Program-made: the position numbers and the translations under genes | Assembly: GCF_963678975.1 (NCBI RefSeq) | Contig: NC_089272.1 | Coordinates: 23,131,200 to 23,195,199 of the forward strand | Direction: 5' to 3' | DNA: 64,000 nucleotides | DNA from: Dysidea avara | Lineage: Eukaryota; Porifera; Demospongiae; Dictyoceratida; Dysideidae | Notes under the pieces: model-generated | Seen by the model: the letters and a program-made list of their open reading frames with translations, nothing else | Databases searched by the model: none | What the model was told of the DNA's origin: nothing | Part shown: piece after piece, positions 23,296 through 37,700 of the stretch | Layout of the letters: each line of letters begins with the position of its first letter | Position numbering within the stretch: the first letter of the stretch is position 1

Positions 23296-24091
23296 GATTA
23301 GAGATCAAAGAAATAAAAAGTAGTGAAACAAGGGAGATCACCTACGTACTCCTGAAGATACAAGTGGACATAGACTAAATTAAGGAGTAAATGCCCATCT
23401 TCACCTTCCTTGTTTCACTACTTTTTATTTCAATTTTCCTGGTACAGTACTTGATTGTTTACTTTTTGTAACATAATTATGAGTGGTAAACCAGCACATA
23501 TACGGCATTGAGAAAGAAAGGCATTAGACTTATTGTTTTTGTCTGAATGCATGCCCCAACTATCACTTACTGAAATAACAAAGTGGACAATACACTTCAT
23601 TTTCAGCTGTATTCAGTCTGTTACACAGCATTACAAATAAAGAAAACTACAAGAAGAACCTCAATTCTGCCACAATGAAACCTCAGACAAATCCTGTTAC
23701 AAATTTAGGGAAGCCATCGTGTGGTGCTACCATGAATCAATACCTTGAGCTGTCAGCAAAGGTATTAAATGGGACACAATGAGGACACAGGCAATTCCAT
23801 GAAGCATGCATTGTACATACTGTGTATGACCTGTCGGGCTGAAGATTTAGCAATGAAAAATCAAGCCTGTAGCCTTAGCCGTTATTGAGTTACACTTGTC
23901 TGAAGGAATATCAGTCAGTCAGACAGTCAGTAGAAAATTCCACTGAATAAATTCTTTTTTTTTTTTAAATTGTAGCAACCTATTGGAACCATTTCAGGTC
24001 ATAATGAGGGCAGTTTTGGGCATGGTTATGTCTATCCAATACTGCCAAGGTGCCATGAAGGTTGAACGTCCAAACCTTCATGATCCCTAAT
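23296..24091 (+). repeat. Composite repeat copy with palindromic head
   Basis: The head (23296-23450) has imperfect AAAAAGTAGTGAAACAAG / CTTGTTTCACTACTTTTT arms. The body follows with GGTAAACCAGCACATA, a short CAGT tract (about 23908-23932) and CCAATACTGCCAAGGTGCC. It ends CATGATCCCTAAT. Confidence 0.65.
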
Positions 24092-25268
24092 ATTGTATTG
24101 TGTGATGATCCCTGATCAAACTTAAAACCCCTAATTTTTCTTTGTATATACCTGTAACCTTTTCTGTAACATATGAACCTGTGCCTATTGAAAGAATGAT
24201 GTTTGAATGCATGTCCACAGGGGGGGAGGGGGGGGGGGGGACTTCACTCACCCATAAAGTGCTCATATGACATGAGAAAATAGTATAAGTTAGTGCAATT
24301 TTACATTTGAGCAGTATTGTACGTGCATGCAATTAGTCTGTAGTAGATTATATACTACTTTGTTAATACATTACTTATTTTGTATTAAAGGAAATGTGTT
24401 TTTGTATCAATCGGGAAAGAGTTCAACTGACTAGAAAAGGAGACTGAAAACAAATGAATTCTCTTCATAATTTATGACTAATACGGGGCATATTATAAGG
24501 ATTGGTATCATTATTGTATAGGATAGAATAATGCACATTTATTGTACATACTACATACTTTTTCAAATGATGTTCAACTTTGTTATATTAATATGAATTT
24601 CACGGTTACTATTAAATATAGAGTATGACAAAACAATCTTGCAACTGTACTGCAGTTACAGCAAATGTTATAATAAACTGACTACTGTAATTATTGTAAA
24701 CGTGCTGCTATACAAAAAGATTAAAACTGCATGCTTACCATAACTGTATATATTCATACCATGTGCAAATGTTGAAAGCACAGAAGTTACTAAACTGTGA
24801 CACATACTGCATGTGTGGAATATTCACTGAACATCTGAGCAACATGTGTTCCTGTCAAAACTACAGATAAACAGCTATACTCTTAGCTTCTATGTGTGGG
24901 GATGCACAATTTATTTATCAAGTAAAATTTAACCTTTTCTCACATTTTTCATGTACGTACACTGTCCTGTGTACACTTTCTAAAATAATATTGGTGATTT
25001 TGAGGAAATTTTTAAACTTGTAGAGATATGTGTGTGTTGTTGAGTTCATTTTTTTCTCTCTGATACTAGCAGCAGTGCTTGCCCTATTGCATAAGTTATG
25101 GATCTTGAACTCTGTTTCTATTAAAGTAATAGCAAACTGAACAGCAACTAGTAACATGGCTTGTTCTGGGTTTTGCAAACCAGCAAACACCGACTATTGG
25201 TGCATAAAAAGTACATGTAGTAAGATCATATTATGTAATGTCTATGTTGTCATGCAATGTGTAGTAGG

Positions 25269-25309
25269 CATAGATAATATACCACGAGTGTAGGGGTATA
25301 TTATCTATG
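25269..25309. repeat. Small perfect-stem hairpin
   Basis: CATAGATAATATACC and GGTATATTATCTATG are 15-nt perfect inverted copies 11 nt apart. A related hairpin lies at 27436-27474. Confidence 0.75.
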
Positions 25310-25430
25310 GTGTGGCTAGAGATTATATAAACATGTTAAAATCTAACAGACTGTAGAGCAGTTTAATTAATTACTTCACGTGAATTGTACACTTTGTGAT
25401 AAAAGCATGAAACTTACCACATAGTTAGTG

Positions 25431-25586
25431 CAGTGGAACCTGTCTTAGCAGCCACCTGTATAGAAAGCTCACCTCTTTAAAAAGACCAGCTTTAAATTCC
25501 TCATGAAAAGTTTATACACATCCACCTGCCTATTAAGGCCAAGAAATCTTGGTCCAAAGGTAACCGGCTTAGACAAGTTTCCACTG
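25431..25586. mobile_element. TIR MITE, Tc1/mariner-like ends
   Basis: The left end CAGTGGAACCTGTCTTAGC and inverted right end CAGTGGAAACTTGTCTAAGC match. The right side is bordered by TA. The element is about 156 bp and non-coding. Confidence 0.65.
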
Positions 25587-26311
25587 TACACCCAATGATG
25601 AGAGGTGGAGGCATTGCATGTTCAAATTAGCTACTGAGATTTGGAGTATTGTGCTGGCGTTTTGGGCTACACAATACTTGTACATTACTGTTTGATGTAC
25701 TGATCCAGAGATACATATAACTAAAGGATATATAGTTCTATAAACATACAATGGCAATGTATGGAAATTGTAGAAAAGACGATAGAACCCTGTGTTTTTG
25801 GATACTAGGAACTTTTAAAAGTTACAACAGCCACATTCTATCATTATTTATGCATAGATTTTGTGGTGGTTGAGTCCCATTGCTCTTTTTGGAAATATCA
25901 TGTACACGTCCAAATAGACATGCAAGGTGGTTGATAGTGCTGCATGAGTTACTCTAACTACACACTAAATAAACAAATGTGCATATTGAATGTTTTAGTG
26001 CAAACAAAATCTCTTCACTTTTAGCACACTTGCTGCTCATGTGTGCTCACTGCAGTATGAGTTGCTGACACATTATTTTTGCAAGTGTGAAGTGCTAAAA
26101 GAGCACACACACTATTCTCAAAATGGTACATTGGTCTGGTGTGTAAATTTAGCACAGTACTACACATGCTTTGAGTTGATGTGTGTTGTTTGTATGTTGG
26201 GTCTCTGGAAGAATGGCCTGAGTAACCAGTCCTTGCTGCTCACCGCCGAAGGGAATACCCTTCAAGAAGAGAGGGGATTGCATGATGCAGCATATATTCA
26301 CTGCCTATTCA

Positions 26312-27154
26312 GGGTGTATCCATTCACTGGACTGGACTACTGGACTCAAGTTTTTTTTTTGTTTTGTTTTGCCTTTTATCACCAGACTTAACCGCAAAAA
26401 GTGTTTAGAATTTGATACCATTCACCAACATAAAACATGTACTAAAACTTGTACTTTGATCACAAAAACTGCACTAAAACCTAAGTACAGTTCGTTATTG
26501 AAAATAATTTGCTTACTGCTAGTAATGTTTCAAGCACTAGTACTGTGCACTGTTAACATTACTAATGCACCCGTCTGCCTTCTCTATAGCCTTCTTGTAA
26601 AATAGCACACAATAATAACTTTACCATGCAATTATGTTATGTAACATAGAAATCACCTATAGCCTTTCAGCGGTCCGCATGTTCACTCTAGCTTTGCCAG
26701 TTCTTTGGTTTATATTCTTTGTAAATAGCAACAAGTGGGTAGTGTTACAAAGAATTGCTTCTCATTGTGCACACTTTCAAACAGAAAGTAAGGTTACACA
26801 TATTTGAAAAAAATACGGTAACTGTGACAAGAGTTCAAACCAAAGTTATACCATTAAAAAAACCACCAAAACTAGCACCTAACTTTTTCAAACACGCATC
26901 TTTAAACAGGCTGTAGGACCAGGTGTCCTACAGACCTTCAGCACTTGTGCTTAAATAAATTCAAAATAAAAGACTATGTATGGTTAGCTGTACGTATGTG
27001 CCTCTAATACTCAAGATGAGATGTTATACTACCCTATGTAATCACTTTTAGTAGTTGAAAGAGATGCTTGTGGTCAAAAAAGTACGTTTGAGCAAATTGT
27101 ATGTGAGTCCAGTAATCCAGTCCAGTAGTCCAGTCCAGTGAATGGATACACCCA
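26312..27154. mobile_element. 843-bp TIR element with 8-bp target duplication
   Basis: The ends are inverted repeats of about 36 bp (GGGTGTATCCATTCACTGGA and so on) containing tandem GGACT/CCAGT units. The octamer CCTATTCA occurs immediately before (26304-26311) and after (27155-27162). I found no transposase in it. Eight-base duplications occur with hAT, P and Merlin-type enzymes. The termini do not tell me which applies. Confidence 0.8.
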
Positions 27155-27892
27155 CCTATTCATGCACAGGACCACAGCATATACCAGTTCTGTGTTTCAG
27201 CACATTTAGTACCAATGTTTCACATGTGTAGCACGGCATGTGTTAAACTGGCACATTGAAACAATAATATAATAGCATATATACATGCTGTTTCAAGTGT
27301 GCCAATTTAATGTTATGCTAAAGTAACTCAGTATGTGGAGTTAGACATTAATTTATTATTAAATGCTATCCCACTAGGGACCTGTGAGAAGGCTAAAGCC
27401 TGTGAATACAGGGAGTCAGAAACATGTAACTGAAACCATAGATAATGTATACCTTACTGATATATTATCTATGCTGAAACGTTGAAGAATGCAGAAAAAA
27501 ATTGGTGCTAAATGTGGTGAAACACAAAGCTGGTCAGGCCATTATTATGTTATGGATGAAGAGGCAGTGGATATATTATATACATGTACAAAGTTCATAA
27601 GCAATTAGTGATGCCAAACTAGGACCTGGATTTTGGTTGCATACATCCCCTAGCTCTCTAAGAAATTTGAAATTGATCGAGGAAGCAACGGGAAGCAATT
27701 CTGACTGAAATTAGCTACTGTACCAATGCAAGTAGTTGTAAGATGGTTAGATGTGGCATATATGGCTGAAACCCGTAACTGACTGCATGCTCTAAAAGAA
27801 TTATTGTATTGAATGCTCTATTAGAGTATCTCGATCTTTTTAAAACATTTGTTCCCAGTCCCCACGCATTTGAGTTGGCGGCTGGGATTGTT

Positions 27893-28137
27893 CCATATAA
27901 GGTCGTGTGCATAAGTGAGTGTATCCTCTCTAACTATATTCATACTGAGTATCATATGATTTGGGATGGAAAAACAAAGGTAGACGCTTCGATTGCGAGA
28001 CAAGACTTGTTGCGAGACTTGTAATATTTCAGTTAAAGAGCAGGGTCGGTTAAGAGTTATTTTGCCACAGTGAGTCATGCAGTGTTGGATGGTTTCATAC
28101 TGAGTTACTCGACAGCTAGTGATCCAATCATTTGAAG
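27893..28137 (+). promoter_or_regulatory. Probable promoter and 5' UTR of the esterase-ABC gene, with a CArG box
   Basis: CCATATAAGG (27893-27902) is a perfect CC(A/T)6GG CArG box, the binding consensus of SRF/MADS factors, and also contains a TATA-like ATATAA. The ATG of the next gene is at 28138, leaving about 200 nt for an unspliced leader. A nearby copy of the CTCTATTAGAGTATCTCGAT motif lies at about 27808-27836. Confidence 0.4.
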
Positions 28138-31100
28138 ATGTCTCTGCTGGTAGGGGTCGTTCATCTACTGATACTAATCTGCATTGGCATGTCACCGTCT
28201 CATGTGCAAGCACTAACGTGGAATGATGTCAAAAACCCAGATGCGTTGTGCAACGATTTTACTCAAGCTGGGTATTATATTCGCAGGAATGATTCTTCAT
28301 CAGATTGGCTCGTGTTTCTTGAAGGTGGAGGTGCTTGCTACTCTGCTGAGACTTGTAATAGGAGGTAGCTACTTTGTGTGTGTGTTGTGTGTTGTGTGTT
28401 GTGTGTGTGTGTGTGTGTAACCATAACTAAAATATTTTGAAAACTATGAATTAATAAATGTTAGCTAATGGGCAAACTGCAGTTACTTAATTACATAGTA
28501 AATGTAAACTAAAACTAAAATCACTTAATCAAAACTAAACTAAAGTAATTTTCCATTTTAAAACGTCACTAGCAGTGTATGTCGCTTCTTTGGCATATGC
28601 CTAGAGCAGTGTTGAGACTTGGTTGGATCAACTGAGTCACGTTTTGTCCGGGTCATCCCTGTCTTATAGAACATCTGGGTCTGACCCAGATTGGATCATG
28701 CGTGAAATGAATTCAATTAGTCTGATGGATATGGGAGGCATATTAATACATCATAGTCTAGTCCCAGCTTCTTTCGTGACCACATTCTCTTATCATTAGG
28801 CATATTGCAATCTGTATTTGCACAAATCCATGTTTGTTGTTGTCTGCATACTTACATGGAGTCATGTAATTAGTATTATTTGGTGCACAAATCACATGAT
28901 TATATACATGCACAGTTATTGTGTGAGTCATAGTCTAGTCTTGCAGCAAGTCATCTTCCTTGTGAGCCATGCCCACTTAATGAAATATGTGATATTGCCT
29001 GTAGGCATGAATCCATGCAGAGTTGGAGGTAGCCAGTAACTAAGTTATATAACTATTAAAGTAACTAAGTAATATAATTAGTTACATCTCTTGTCCAAAA
29101 GTAACTAATTATAAGTTACGATAGCAACTAGTCACAATAGTTACATAGTTACTAGTAACCATGCTTTAAAAACTGACACATTCTACAATTTTTCTACTAT
29201 ACATGCTACAGCCTGCTTAAGTAGACACATTCTGTGTACTATACTCTGTATGTAACAGACAAATTTAGTTGAAACTGAACTGAGATGATCACTAGAGCTT
29301 GTACGGAAGCTCAATGTAATATGATTTTGTTCTGCTATCTCAACGCCCACTTCCTTAATGTGCATACAGTGGGTGGTATAGCCTGTACTTAGTCAACAAC
29401 AAACTAACTGTGTAGGTCTCCTACATGACTGCATGTCATCTGTGGATCCACCTGCTATTACTACACATTTTAAATCACAGGTGATGATATTATTAACAAT
29501 GACGACAGTCATGTTAGCTATCTGCTTATCTACCATGTTTAGCTAACAAAGTGTGTTGTCATTACCTATCCACCTTTATGTTGAACCTGTTTTGTGTGTT
29601 TAACAAGAAACACATTTTACATTACCACATATTATAAACAATCACTTTTATTTAAATGAAAAATGTTGATTATACAATAGGTACTTCACTCGTGAGACAC
29701 GTGCTAGATATGGGGGTGGTGTGATCACACAGGATTTTGATCTGACAAGAGCTTGGAATGAGAACAAAGACAACAACCGAAGGAACACAGTTTCACCATT
29801 AATGACCTCAATCAAAGACTTAACTGATGATGAATACCATTATATTGAAGGAACTGACATCTTGTCCACCAATGAAGACACTAATCCAGACTTCCACCAC
29901 TATAACCACATCCTTGTACCATATTGTAGTAGTGACCTGTGGTTAGGAGATGATGATGTAACAAGATTTGGTGACATCACTAATTTTGAGTTTGCTCCTA
30001 ATGCCACAGATAGCATTCAATTCATATTCAAAGGGTTCATGATATTTCAGAGTGTTATCTGTGAAACGATTCCTACCAATGCAACCGGTACTGTACTATT
30101 AGCAGGATCCAGTGCTGGTGGTATTGGAGTACTGAATCATGCTAAATGGGTAAAGGAATACTTACCAAATGCCAACATTAAAGTCTTATCTGACTCTTCC
30201 TGGTTCATAAATTTTCACGATAACATTTATAGCATGTTCACAGACTACACTAACTTATCTGAAGTCTCAAGAGATGCAAACTTCAACATCACAGAATATG
30301 TTATGGAACAAGAGAGAGCAAATGGTGACAATGTTTCATCCTTGTATTCTCTGTTACTTCATCATCCTCCTTGTAATTCAATTGAATTAGGAACTCCCTG
30401 TTGTCTTTCAGCACACTGTCTAATTGCAAATTCCAATTATTACTCAAACAATGTACTCACGTTTGTAGCAATTAGTATATACGATGCATTTATACTGTCA
30501 AAATCTCTTAATGGTGTTGTAGCATTCAATGCTCAGGAGACATCATTTGAAGTTAATTTTGAAAACAATGGTGAAACAGAACCAGTTGGGCTGAACTTTA
30601 ATTTCCTATGGATAATTGGAGAATATGGCGGAGTTATGAACAGCACATTAGATATCACATCACACCAATCACCACACCTCAGTTATTATGTTACTAGTTG
30701 TCTACAACATGTCTACCTAGCTACGTCAACACTCTGGGGTGATGATGGATTATTTGGTACTAACTCTTTAGAGTTCGGTAATAATGTGTTTTTGATAAGG
30801 TGAGCTGCTATTATTCATACATTATTAATTGAATAGGAGATGGCTTTTGTTTATTGTGGTGGATGAAAACAACAGGATGAATGCTTTTACATATTATTTA
30901 TAAAGACATGCATTGAACATTTTCATTTTGAGCAAAACAATAACAAACAATGTACTCCCTTTTAAGGACTCATATACCTAAAAATTTTTTCTGTTCAACT
31001 TATAATTATGATGTGTTAGTAATCTGGGTTGCAGTATTCCAATTATAATGTGTGAAGCAAATTAAGGAGTTTCTGCTAGAGTATAAGATTCAGAATTTGG

Positions 31101-31757
31101 TTAAGCATGTTTGCAAAATAGTGATTATTTTGTTGTACGTTAGCTGCAGTTCAAAAATTTGCCTTACCAAATGGATTTTTGTCAGCCAAATGATGAAATT
31201 GGTTGGCAAGTAACCTATAGCCAAATGCTAATGCTAACACTGCATGATGTTAAGACAGACATTAAGATAAGTAATTCTGTGTCCTTAATACACACAAGTG
31301 TACAATTTGATCACCCGAAGTATACCCTAGTGTAAGATGTATTATTAAATATAATGAATTATGCAGGCACACTATTGAACAAGATCGTTGGATCAATTTT
31401 AAACTAACACGATTGTCTGCCACATCTGATGATATTGAGTATAATGTATCCCTACGTGATGCTATTGGTATTTGGTTAAATACTGCTGATTCAACAAATC
31501 CAGTTCAATTCCGAGAGGCATGCTACCTCACTCATTGTAATGAGATGTGTCCTGAAGAACTTAGATTTGAGCAAGATGAGTCATTTCTCTGGGAAGATGG
31601 AGTTACAGTGTTTGTTTATTGGTTTGTTGGCATGGTAACACTGATATGTTTCATAATTAAAGGAGTATTCTGGTTATGGCATTGGATGTTGTTGCATAAA
31701 CAGAGTCAGTTCTTACAAAAGGTTGAAGATGCTGAAACAAGTAATGCCATTCATCAG
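28138..31757 (+). CDS. NOTUM/pectin acetylesterase-like ectodomain with TM anchor (exons 1-3)
   Basis: NOTUM removes palmitoleate from Wnt proteins, and plant relatives deacetylate pectin; both are alpha/beta hydrolases. Here a signal peptide (about 1-25, ending HVQA) is followed by [17 protein letters not shown], the conserved glycine-rich oxyanion segment, then [11 protein letters not shown], and the nucleophile elbow GSSAGG (Ser220). Likely partners are Asp344 (SIYDAF) and His419 (SCLQH), spaced like the human triad. Many NxS/T sites suggest secretion. Unlike NOTUM, the protein ends in a hydrophobic segment (about 527-558, [20 protein letters not shown]) and a cytosolic stretch. Paired cysteines ([11 protein letters not shown]) sit just outside the membrane. 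Substrate (Wnt lipid, acetyl ester or other) cannot be told from sequence. Confidence 0.85.
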
Positions 31758-34700
31758 GTGAGTACACTGTGTTAACTATGCATGCTATGGGTTGGCATTG
31801 AAAGACAGCTGAGCTTTACTCTGAGGCCTGATAATTACAGCTATTAGTCTATGTAGCTATTGTAGTTACAGTAAACAAAGACCTCAACCTGTAAAGTGCA
31901 GTTGAAGATATAGTGAAATTTCTTTATGAGTGAGATCCTTCTCAATGGAAAGTAACATGTACCATGTATGTACAAATTTTCGAGGTATGTAATTTTTGAT
32001 TTTCAAGATTTTCACGGTTTTATTTTTGAGGATCAGTCATTTTTCACTGAGGTTATCTATTGAAAAGCATAGAGCTAACCTTGATAATTGTTAATTTTCA
32101 AGGATGAAAATTTCACGGAAAGCCAATTAAGCAATCACGAAATCTGTGAAAATTACGTCCCTCAAAAAATTTTATGTATATGGTATGATGAAAATATAAC
32201 CATCAAATTATGTGAGAGTGTCTGATGGTATGTGAGATCAAGAATCACCTCACAGTATTATTTTACAGTTTCACAGGTGTACCATACCATCTTAGACCTT
32301 AACAAGGAATTTATAGACTCCATGTGCACTAAAGCGTGGTCAAGCGAAAAGTTACTATGGCTTCAGATTCATGATGATATACAGGGGATTTTGGAAGGAA
32401 ATGAGGGCAAAAGTATCGAGCATTCTATTGCAAAAACCTTCCCTAAGTGAGATAACTTGCCATGCAACAAGTATGGTATGTACTTTTACCTAATAACTAG
32501 CACTCCTCTGGTTTTCAGTACAATTACTTTGCATTACGTTTTTAAAAATTTCTAACATGGAACGAATACATTTTCCCTCGAAAAATGGCGGATGCACCAT
32601 TTCGATAATGTAATAAAATGTCACGCCTTAGTGCGCAATGGGGTCTATGGAAGTTAGAGAAGTTGGCATCACTAAAGCAATAGTTAATTAACATGCTTGA
32701 AGGCACTGGAGAAACAAATTTGGATAATTTTGTGACAAAGGGAGGATCTGCTAAAGATTGTATGAAAATATCTATCTTTAGTAGTTCATCATATTTTAAA
32801 AGGTTTAGCCAATGGCGTTTACCAAAAGGGGTTAGCTTAAAACAATATTTTAGAATAGAAGAATTAATTAAATTCGGAGCCTAGTAGTTTTTAGCACCAG
32901 CTTGCTAGTTTGGCAGTCACAAAAAAGATTATAGTAAAAAGTGTAGAGATGGTAAAGATGTTGTATAGCTATTCAACGACACAGGTAAAATATGCAACCG
33001 TGAGAAGATAGGACATGTGGACACATAGCTAAATTTTTACTACTTTTTCAAATAATCGATAACATTAATTAAATGACTTTATAATAAATATTACATAAAG
33101 CAGTTATTCTATCCAGTTAGTAGCTACTATGATCTGTTATGTGACGAGATGTGTGGTTTGTACCCACATGCCTTATTTTTGTAGACTTGATCACAAATAT
33201 TGTTGCTGAATTATGACAATTATGATACTCTAATCACTTACTTTGTCGTTTTATATGTAAATTTGTTACAGTTTCCAGAATGTGTAGACAAGATTTCTAT
33301 TGCCTGTTTGGACCTTCATTATTGTGTACCCTTCAACCACAAGAAACACAAATCAGATTATGATGTCATGCCTATGGTATTGCCATCTATCAGCACTGAC
33401 AGCGAAAATAATAATTTTGATGGTGATAGTGATGATTGCGGTGATGAAAGAAAGATGGTAGGTGATGTTGCTAATGAAGAAGAAACGATTGGTCCTAAAG
33501 TTACTAATGGAGTTGCAAGTAAGTGATTTATAACAAGTACATGTTGCTTATATTATACAACTGGCTAATATCAAGAAAATTGTAATGTATGTACTGTAGA
33601 TAGGAAGTAACTGAATCATTACATAAAATATATTTCGTAGTAGTTAAGACACTACTAGCCTATAATACAATTGTTATGATGGTTTTTGTCTTCATTATCC
33701 TGAGAACTATACATACTGCACTGTACCCACCATAGTGTGACATGGTTACCTAGCAGAAGGATGATAGTATCTTGATTCATTCAGTGATGTATCTACATAG
33801 CCAAAACAGTTTTGTAGGGCACCGGATTAGTCTATTCACGTTTGTTTAATTACTGTTATATTTTGATATTTATGAATAGAATTCCCTTTGGCACATATGT
33901 GCTCCTGATTTAGTGCACTAGCTATTTAGTTAAATACAAGCGAAATGAAGCATAGGTATAGTGTACTTACTTAGAGATTTACATCATTGAAATTCCACAT
34001 ACATTTAATTGGGAACCATATCATGCAGTACAGTAGTACTACATATTAGGGATCATGAAGGTTTGCACTTTCAAAAATAAATTTGACCAGAAACCAGCGT
34101 TACACCCATTACTACACCTTCATGATACCTTGGCAGTATTGGTTAGGTATAGTCAAGCTCAAAAGTGCCTTGATTGTGACCCAAAATGCTTCCAATAGAT
34201 AGCTGTAAATATTTTTTTAAATTTCTTTATTCATGCAATTTTCTACAGACTGCGATAACCAACTAACTATCTAATGTCTAAGGACAAGTATACAATAACT
34301 CAATAATGGCTAAGGCTACTGGCTTGATTTTTTCACAGTTCTACAGTGCTTTAGACCAACAGGTGCCTTTTAGCATACCGCAGTACATACAATGTATGAA
34401 TCTTGGACTTGCCTTGTCCTCCTTTGTGTCCCATTTCATTTTGCCAAGGTGTCAGTATGCAGTAACACATTATAACACTGTGTAGGATTTACATAAGTAG
34501 TAAAGAAAATGCTTTACATTTGTATCACTGCTATGTACCTCCCCTCCAGCCTACAGTGATTACCACAAGGACATAGAGTCAGAGACTGGCAGCAGTAGTA
34601 GAGTGTCCTCTGTGTTGTTTGATGAAGAATCAATGACTGTACCAGCAGTTGGTGATGTTGTGCAAAAACTTATTGGAGAACACTGCAGCGGAAATAGAAA

Positions 34701-37700
34701 TATGACTTCCAAATCCAAGGAAAAAGTGAAAGTGATACTGAAAGGAATTTCACTATATTTTAATCCTGGACATCTTGTTGCTATTATGGGTCCATCTGGT
34801 GAGTGTATATATAAGTGTATTGTGTGTGTTTGTGTAGGAGAGAATGGTACCTACATGTACATATATGCACACAGCTTATTTTGGACCAAATCTTTTGAGT
34901 AAATTATCTGCAGGTAGAAGAAAACACATTAGTCATTAACAGTGACACATTCAATAATGCTGTCTTAACAATTAATCCCATTGTTTTTAGCTGCCACCAT
35001 AACTGCTTTTTTATTAGGGACCTATCAGAAGACTAAAGCCGAGGAAGTCAGAATTTTGCAATCACAGTTGTAGAATTATTGGAAACCATACAGACAGATA
35101 CAGATAGTATAAACTGACTGCTTTATTAGGTTGACTGTACTATTAGAGTATCTTGATCTACACGTTACTGTATGCAGTGGATTAATTGTAATAGAAAAGC
35201 CTTTTGGTGGTTAAAAAGCAATTGGATTTTGACTCCATTTCAAAAAATCTAGTACCGAATGCTACTTTGTAATCTCTATATAATAGCCATGCTTCATGAA
35301 ATCAATTATGGTACGTATTTAGTTTTGTAAATGTAATGCGAACGTTGAACCCTGAACTCAAGCTCATGTGTATATATCAGACAAAGCAGTCTTGCCTATA
35401 GTATAACTATTACATTATACATAATCTATATGCCCACCATTGTGCTGTCTACATGATGTGCTTGCATGTGCGCACTTATTTGCTACAGGTTCAGGCAAGA
35501 CAACTTTTCTGGACCTACTCACGGGTCACAGGAAATATGGCAACACAAAGGTAAAAGAAAAATAGTATGGCATCAAAATTATATATAGCTATATACACAT
35601 ATATTATTTATTTATATAAGCAATTACTGTAATTTGGTTCAACCATTGCATTTACTATAGTATACGGGACTGTAAATCACACACTTTTGCTTTGCCACTG
35701 CTGATAATGTTGCCATGGTAGAACATCTTAATAATCACATAGTTGTCCTGGCCTAGTTAAAGCTCTATTCATACTGTGCCATTTGTCATTATGCGATTGC
35801 ATGTTTCGCACAACTTATGGCCCATCAAACAGGGCCAGAAGACAGTAACCAGCATCTATAAATTTACATATTTTGATGGCACTTAACATATAGAAGTGGG
35901 AACTGTACGACGTACTGTGGTGTGTGACTCATGGTCCCTTACACTAAGTATGCAATGCCCATTCATCAACTCATGAGTTTTTAATATAAATATTTTGAAA
36001 AACAGTATTTAAATTGTGATAAGCTAAAAAGGAAAAAGAAAGAAAACTATGAAACTTAAATACGTTGGCCTAAGGTTTTCTCTAACTGAAAATTGTTTTG
36101 TAAGAAAGCTAACAGCACAAGATGTGGTTACTATGCAGAAGGTTATGATACATAATTAAATGTACAATGTTTTGCATACATGTTCATATACATCTTCTCT
36201 GCTCCATAGGGCAACATATTTATTAATGGACATGGGCTGGATAATATTAGGGACTGGTATATAGCCAATACTGGTTATGTACTACAACTGGCAATGCCTT
36301 ATTATGAGGAACTAACTGTGAGGGAGAACCTGACACTAGCTTCCCAGATGAGATTGTCATTTTCTATGAGGGAGAAGTTTGAACGAATTGAACAAGTCAT
36401 GAATGAGGTAGGTATGCCTGTTAGGATATCTGTTTTTTCTCAATAAACACATGCAATTATATACATTTTGTAATTGCGTATCTTAGCACTTAATAACATT
36501 ATATGAACAGGTCTGAGAAAACCAGACACCTTTTCTCAAAACTAGTAAAGTGAGGAAATTCCTAAATGCAGTTAGATATGTATTGCCTACATAGTTCAAC
36601 ACCCAAGATAGTTACTCTCTTTGGGAGCTCTTTATACTGAGTAGTGGTTTTTCCCACAAATATGACTAGATCAGATTGTCACAAACAATAACTGCTTGTC
36701 ATTTAAATTTATATATTCAGTATTCCTCTTTTTAAAACTGTCGTTGATACCCTTTAATTCCAGACTGGTCTGCAAGAACTAGCTGATACTGTAGTTGGTG
36801 GTACAGTTGGTCCAGGACTGAGTGGTGGACAGAAGAAGAGGTTGACTATAGCTCTGCAATTGTTAAGACTACCAAGTGTCATCTTCCTCGATGAGCCTAC
36901 CTCAGGTGTATATGCTCTATTAGTACCATTAATCATTGTGTGTATTGTAGGTCTGGACTCAGCCTCTTCATATGAGCTACTGACCTACTTGAACAGATTA
37001 GCTGATTCACAACGAACAGTTATCATGACCATCCATCAACCTCGTATGGAGATCTTTCACATGTTCACTAGATTAATAATGTTATGTGAAGGAAAGGTGT
37101 GTGTTACAATGTATAATTATTATGTGTGTATGTGTGTGCATAGTATTAGAACAAACTGAAGGGGTAGGTATAGAATTTCTCTGATGCAGGAACTTGTGAG
37201 ATGCAGCTGTAGTTTTATCTTTTATGATATATCTGAAAGTTGACCTGTAAGAAACAATCAACTAAAGAATATCTGTTCAACTTATGTAGCCATATACCAT
37301 CTCCAAAGGCTATTTCAGTAGTGTTACTATGTGTATCACTGGTTATTAGGCTTGTCATTTTTGGAGAAATTATTTACCAATTTTGCAACACTGTTTAAAC
37401 ATGTGCATGCATAAATGACTACTAGCTAGGAGAGTGTTATCATGTGATTTGGACACCAACAATCAGTGAAACACACACTTTGAAGAAATTTTGATTGTAG
37501 TGTATATAATCAGGTTTGTTCTGATGATCTTCTGCATCCTTTCTACATAGCATGAGATTGTAGCAGTGACTTAACTATTTGTGCTTAATAAATAGGTCTA
37601 TAATGTACGTATACTGTGCGTGCCGCTAAAAACACATTTATTAACCATGTACAAGTAACAACTGGTGTCTACAGTACTGTATCTCTGTACCGGACTACGT

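Larger units (their letters stand above)
22707..27890. other. Repeat-rich intergenic region
   Basis: It contains a repeat related to 20100-20330 (22740-23010), a composite repeat (23296-24091), a poly-G run (24221-24240), hairpins with CATAGATAATATACC arms (25269-25309 and 27436-27474), a TIR MITE (25431-25586) and a larger TIR element (26312-27154). A 90-residue minus-strand frame at 24918-25190 has no recognisable motif and is not called a gene. Confidence 0.5.

Noticed and set aside
24221..24240. Poly-G run as a G-quadruplex regulatory site
   Set aside because: It is a simple homopolymer with one interruption and no nearby gene start; poly-C at 61982-62007 is treated the same way.
24918..25190. 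90-residue minus-strand frame
   Set aside because: No motif, no splice sites that join it to anything, and no promoter. It could be an exon of an unseen gene but cannot be supported.
32232..32884. Two frames of 72 and 63 residues in the esterase-ABC linker intron
   Set aside because: They were considered as missing exons. The join 31757 to 33272 is already in phase and neither frame is flanked by suitable splice sites.
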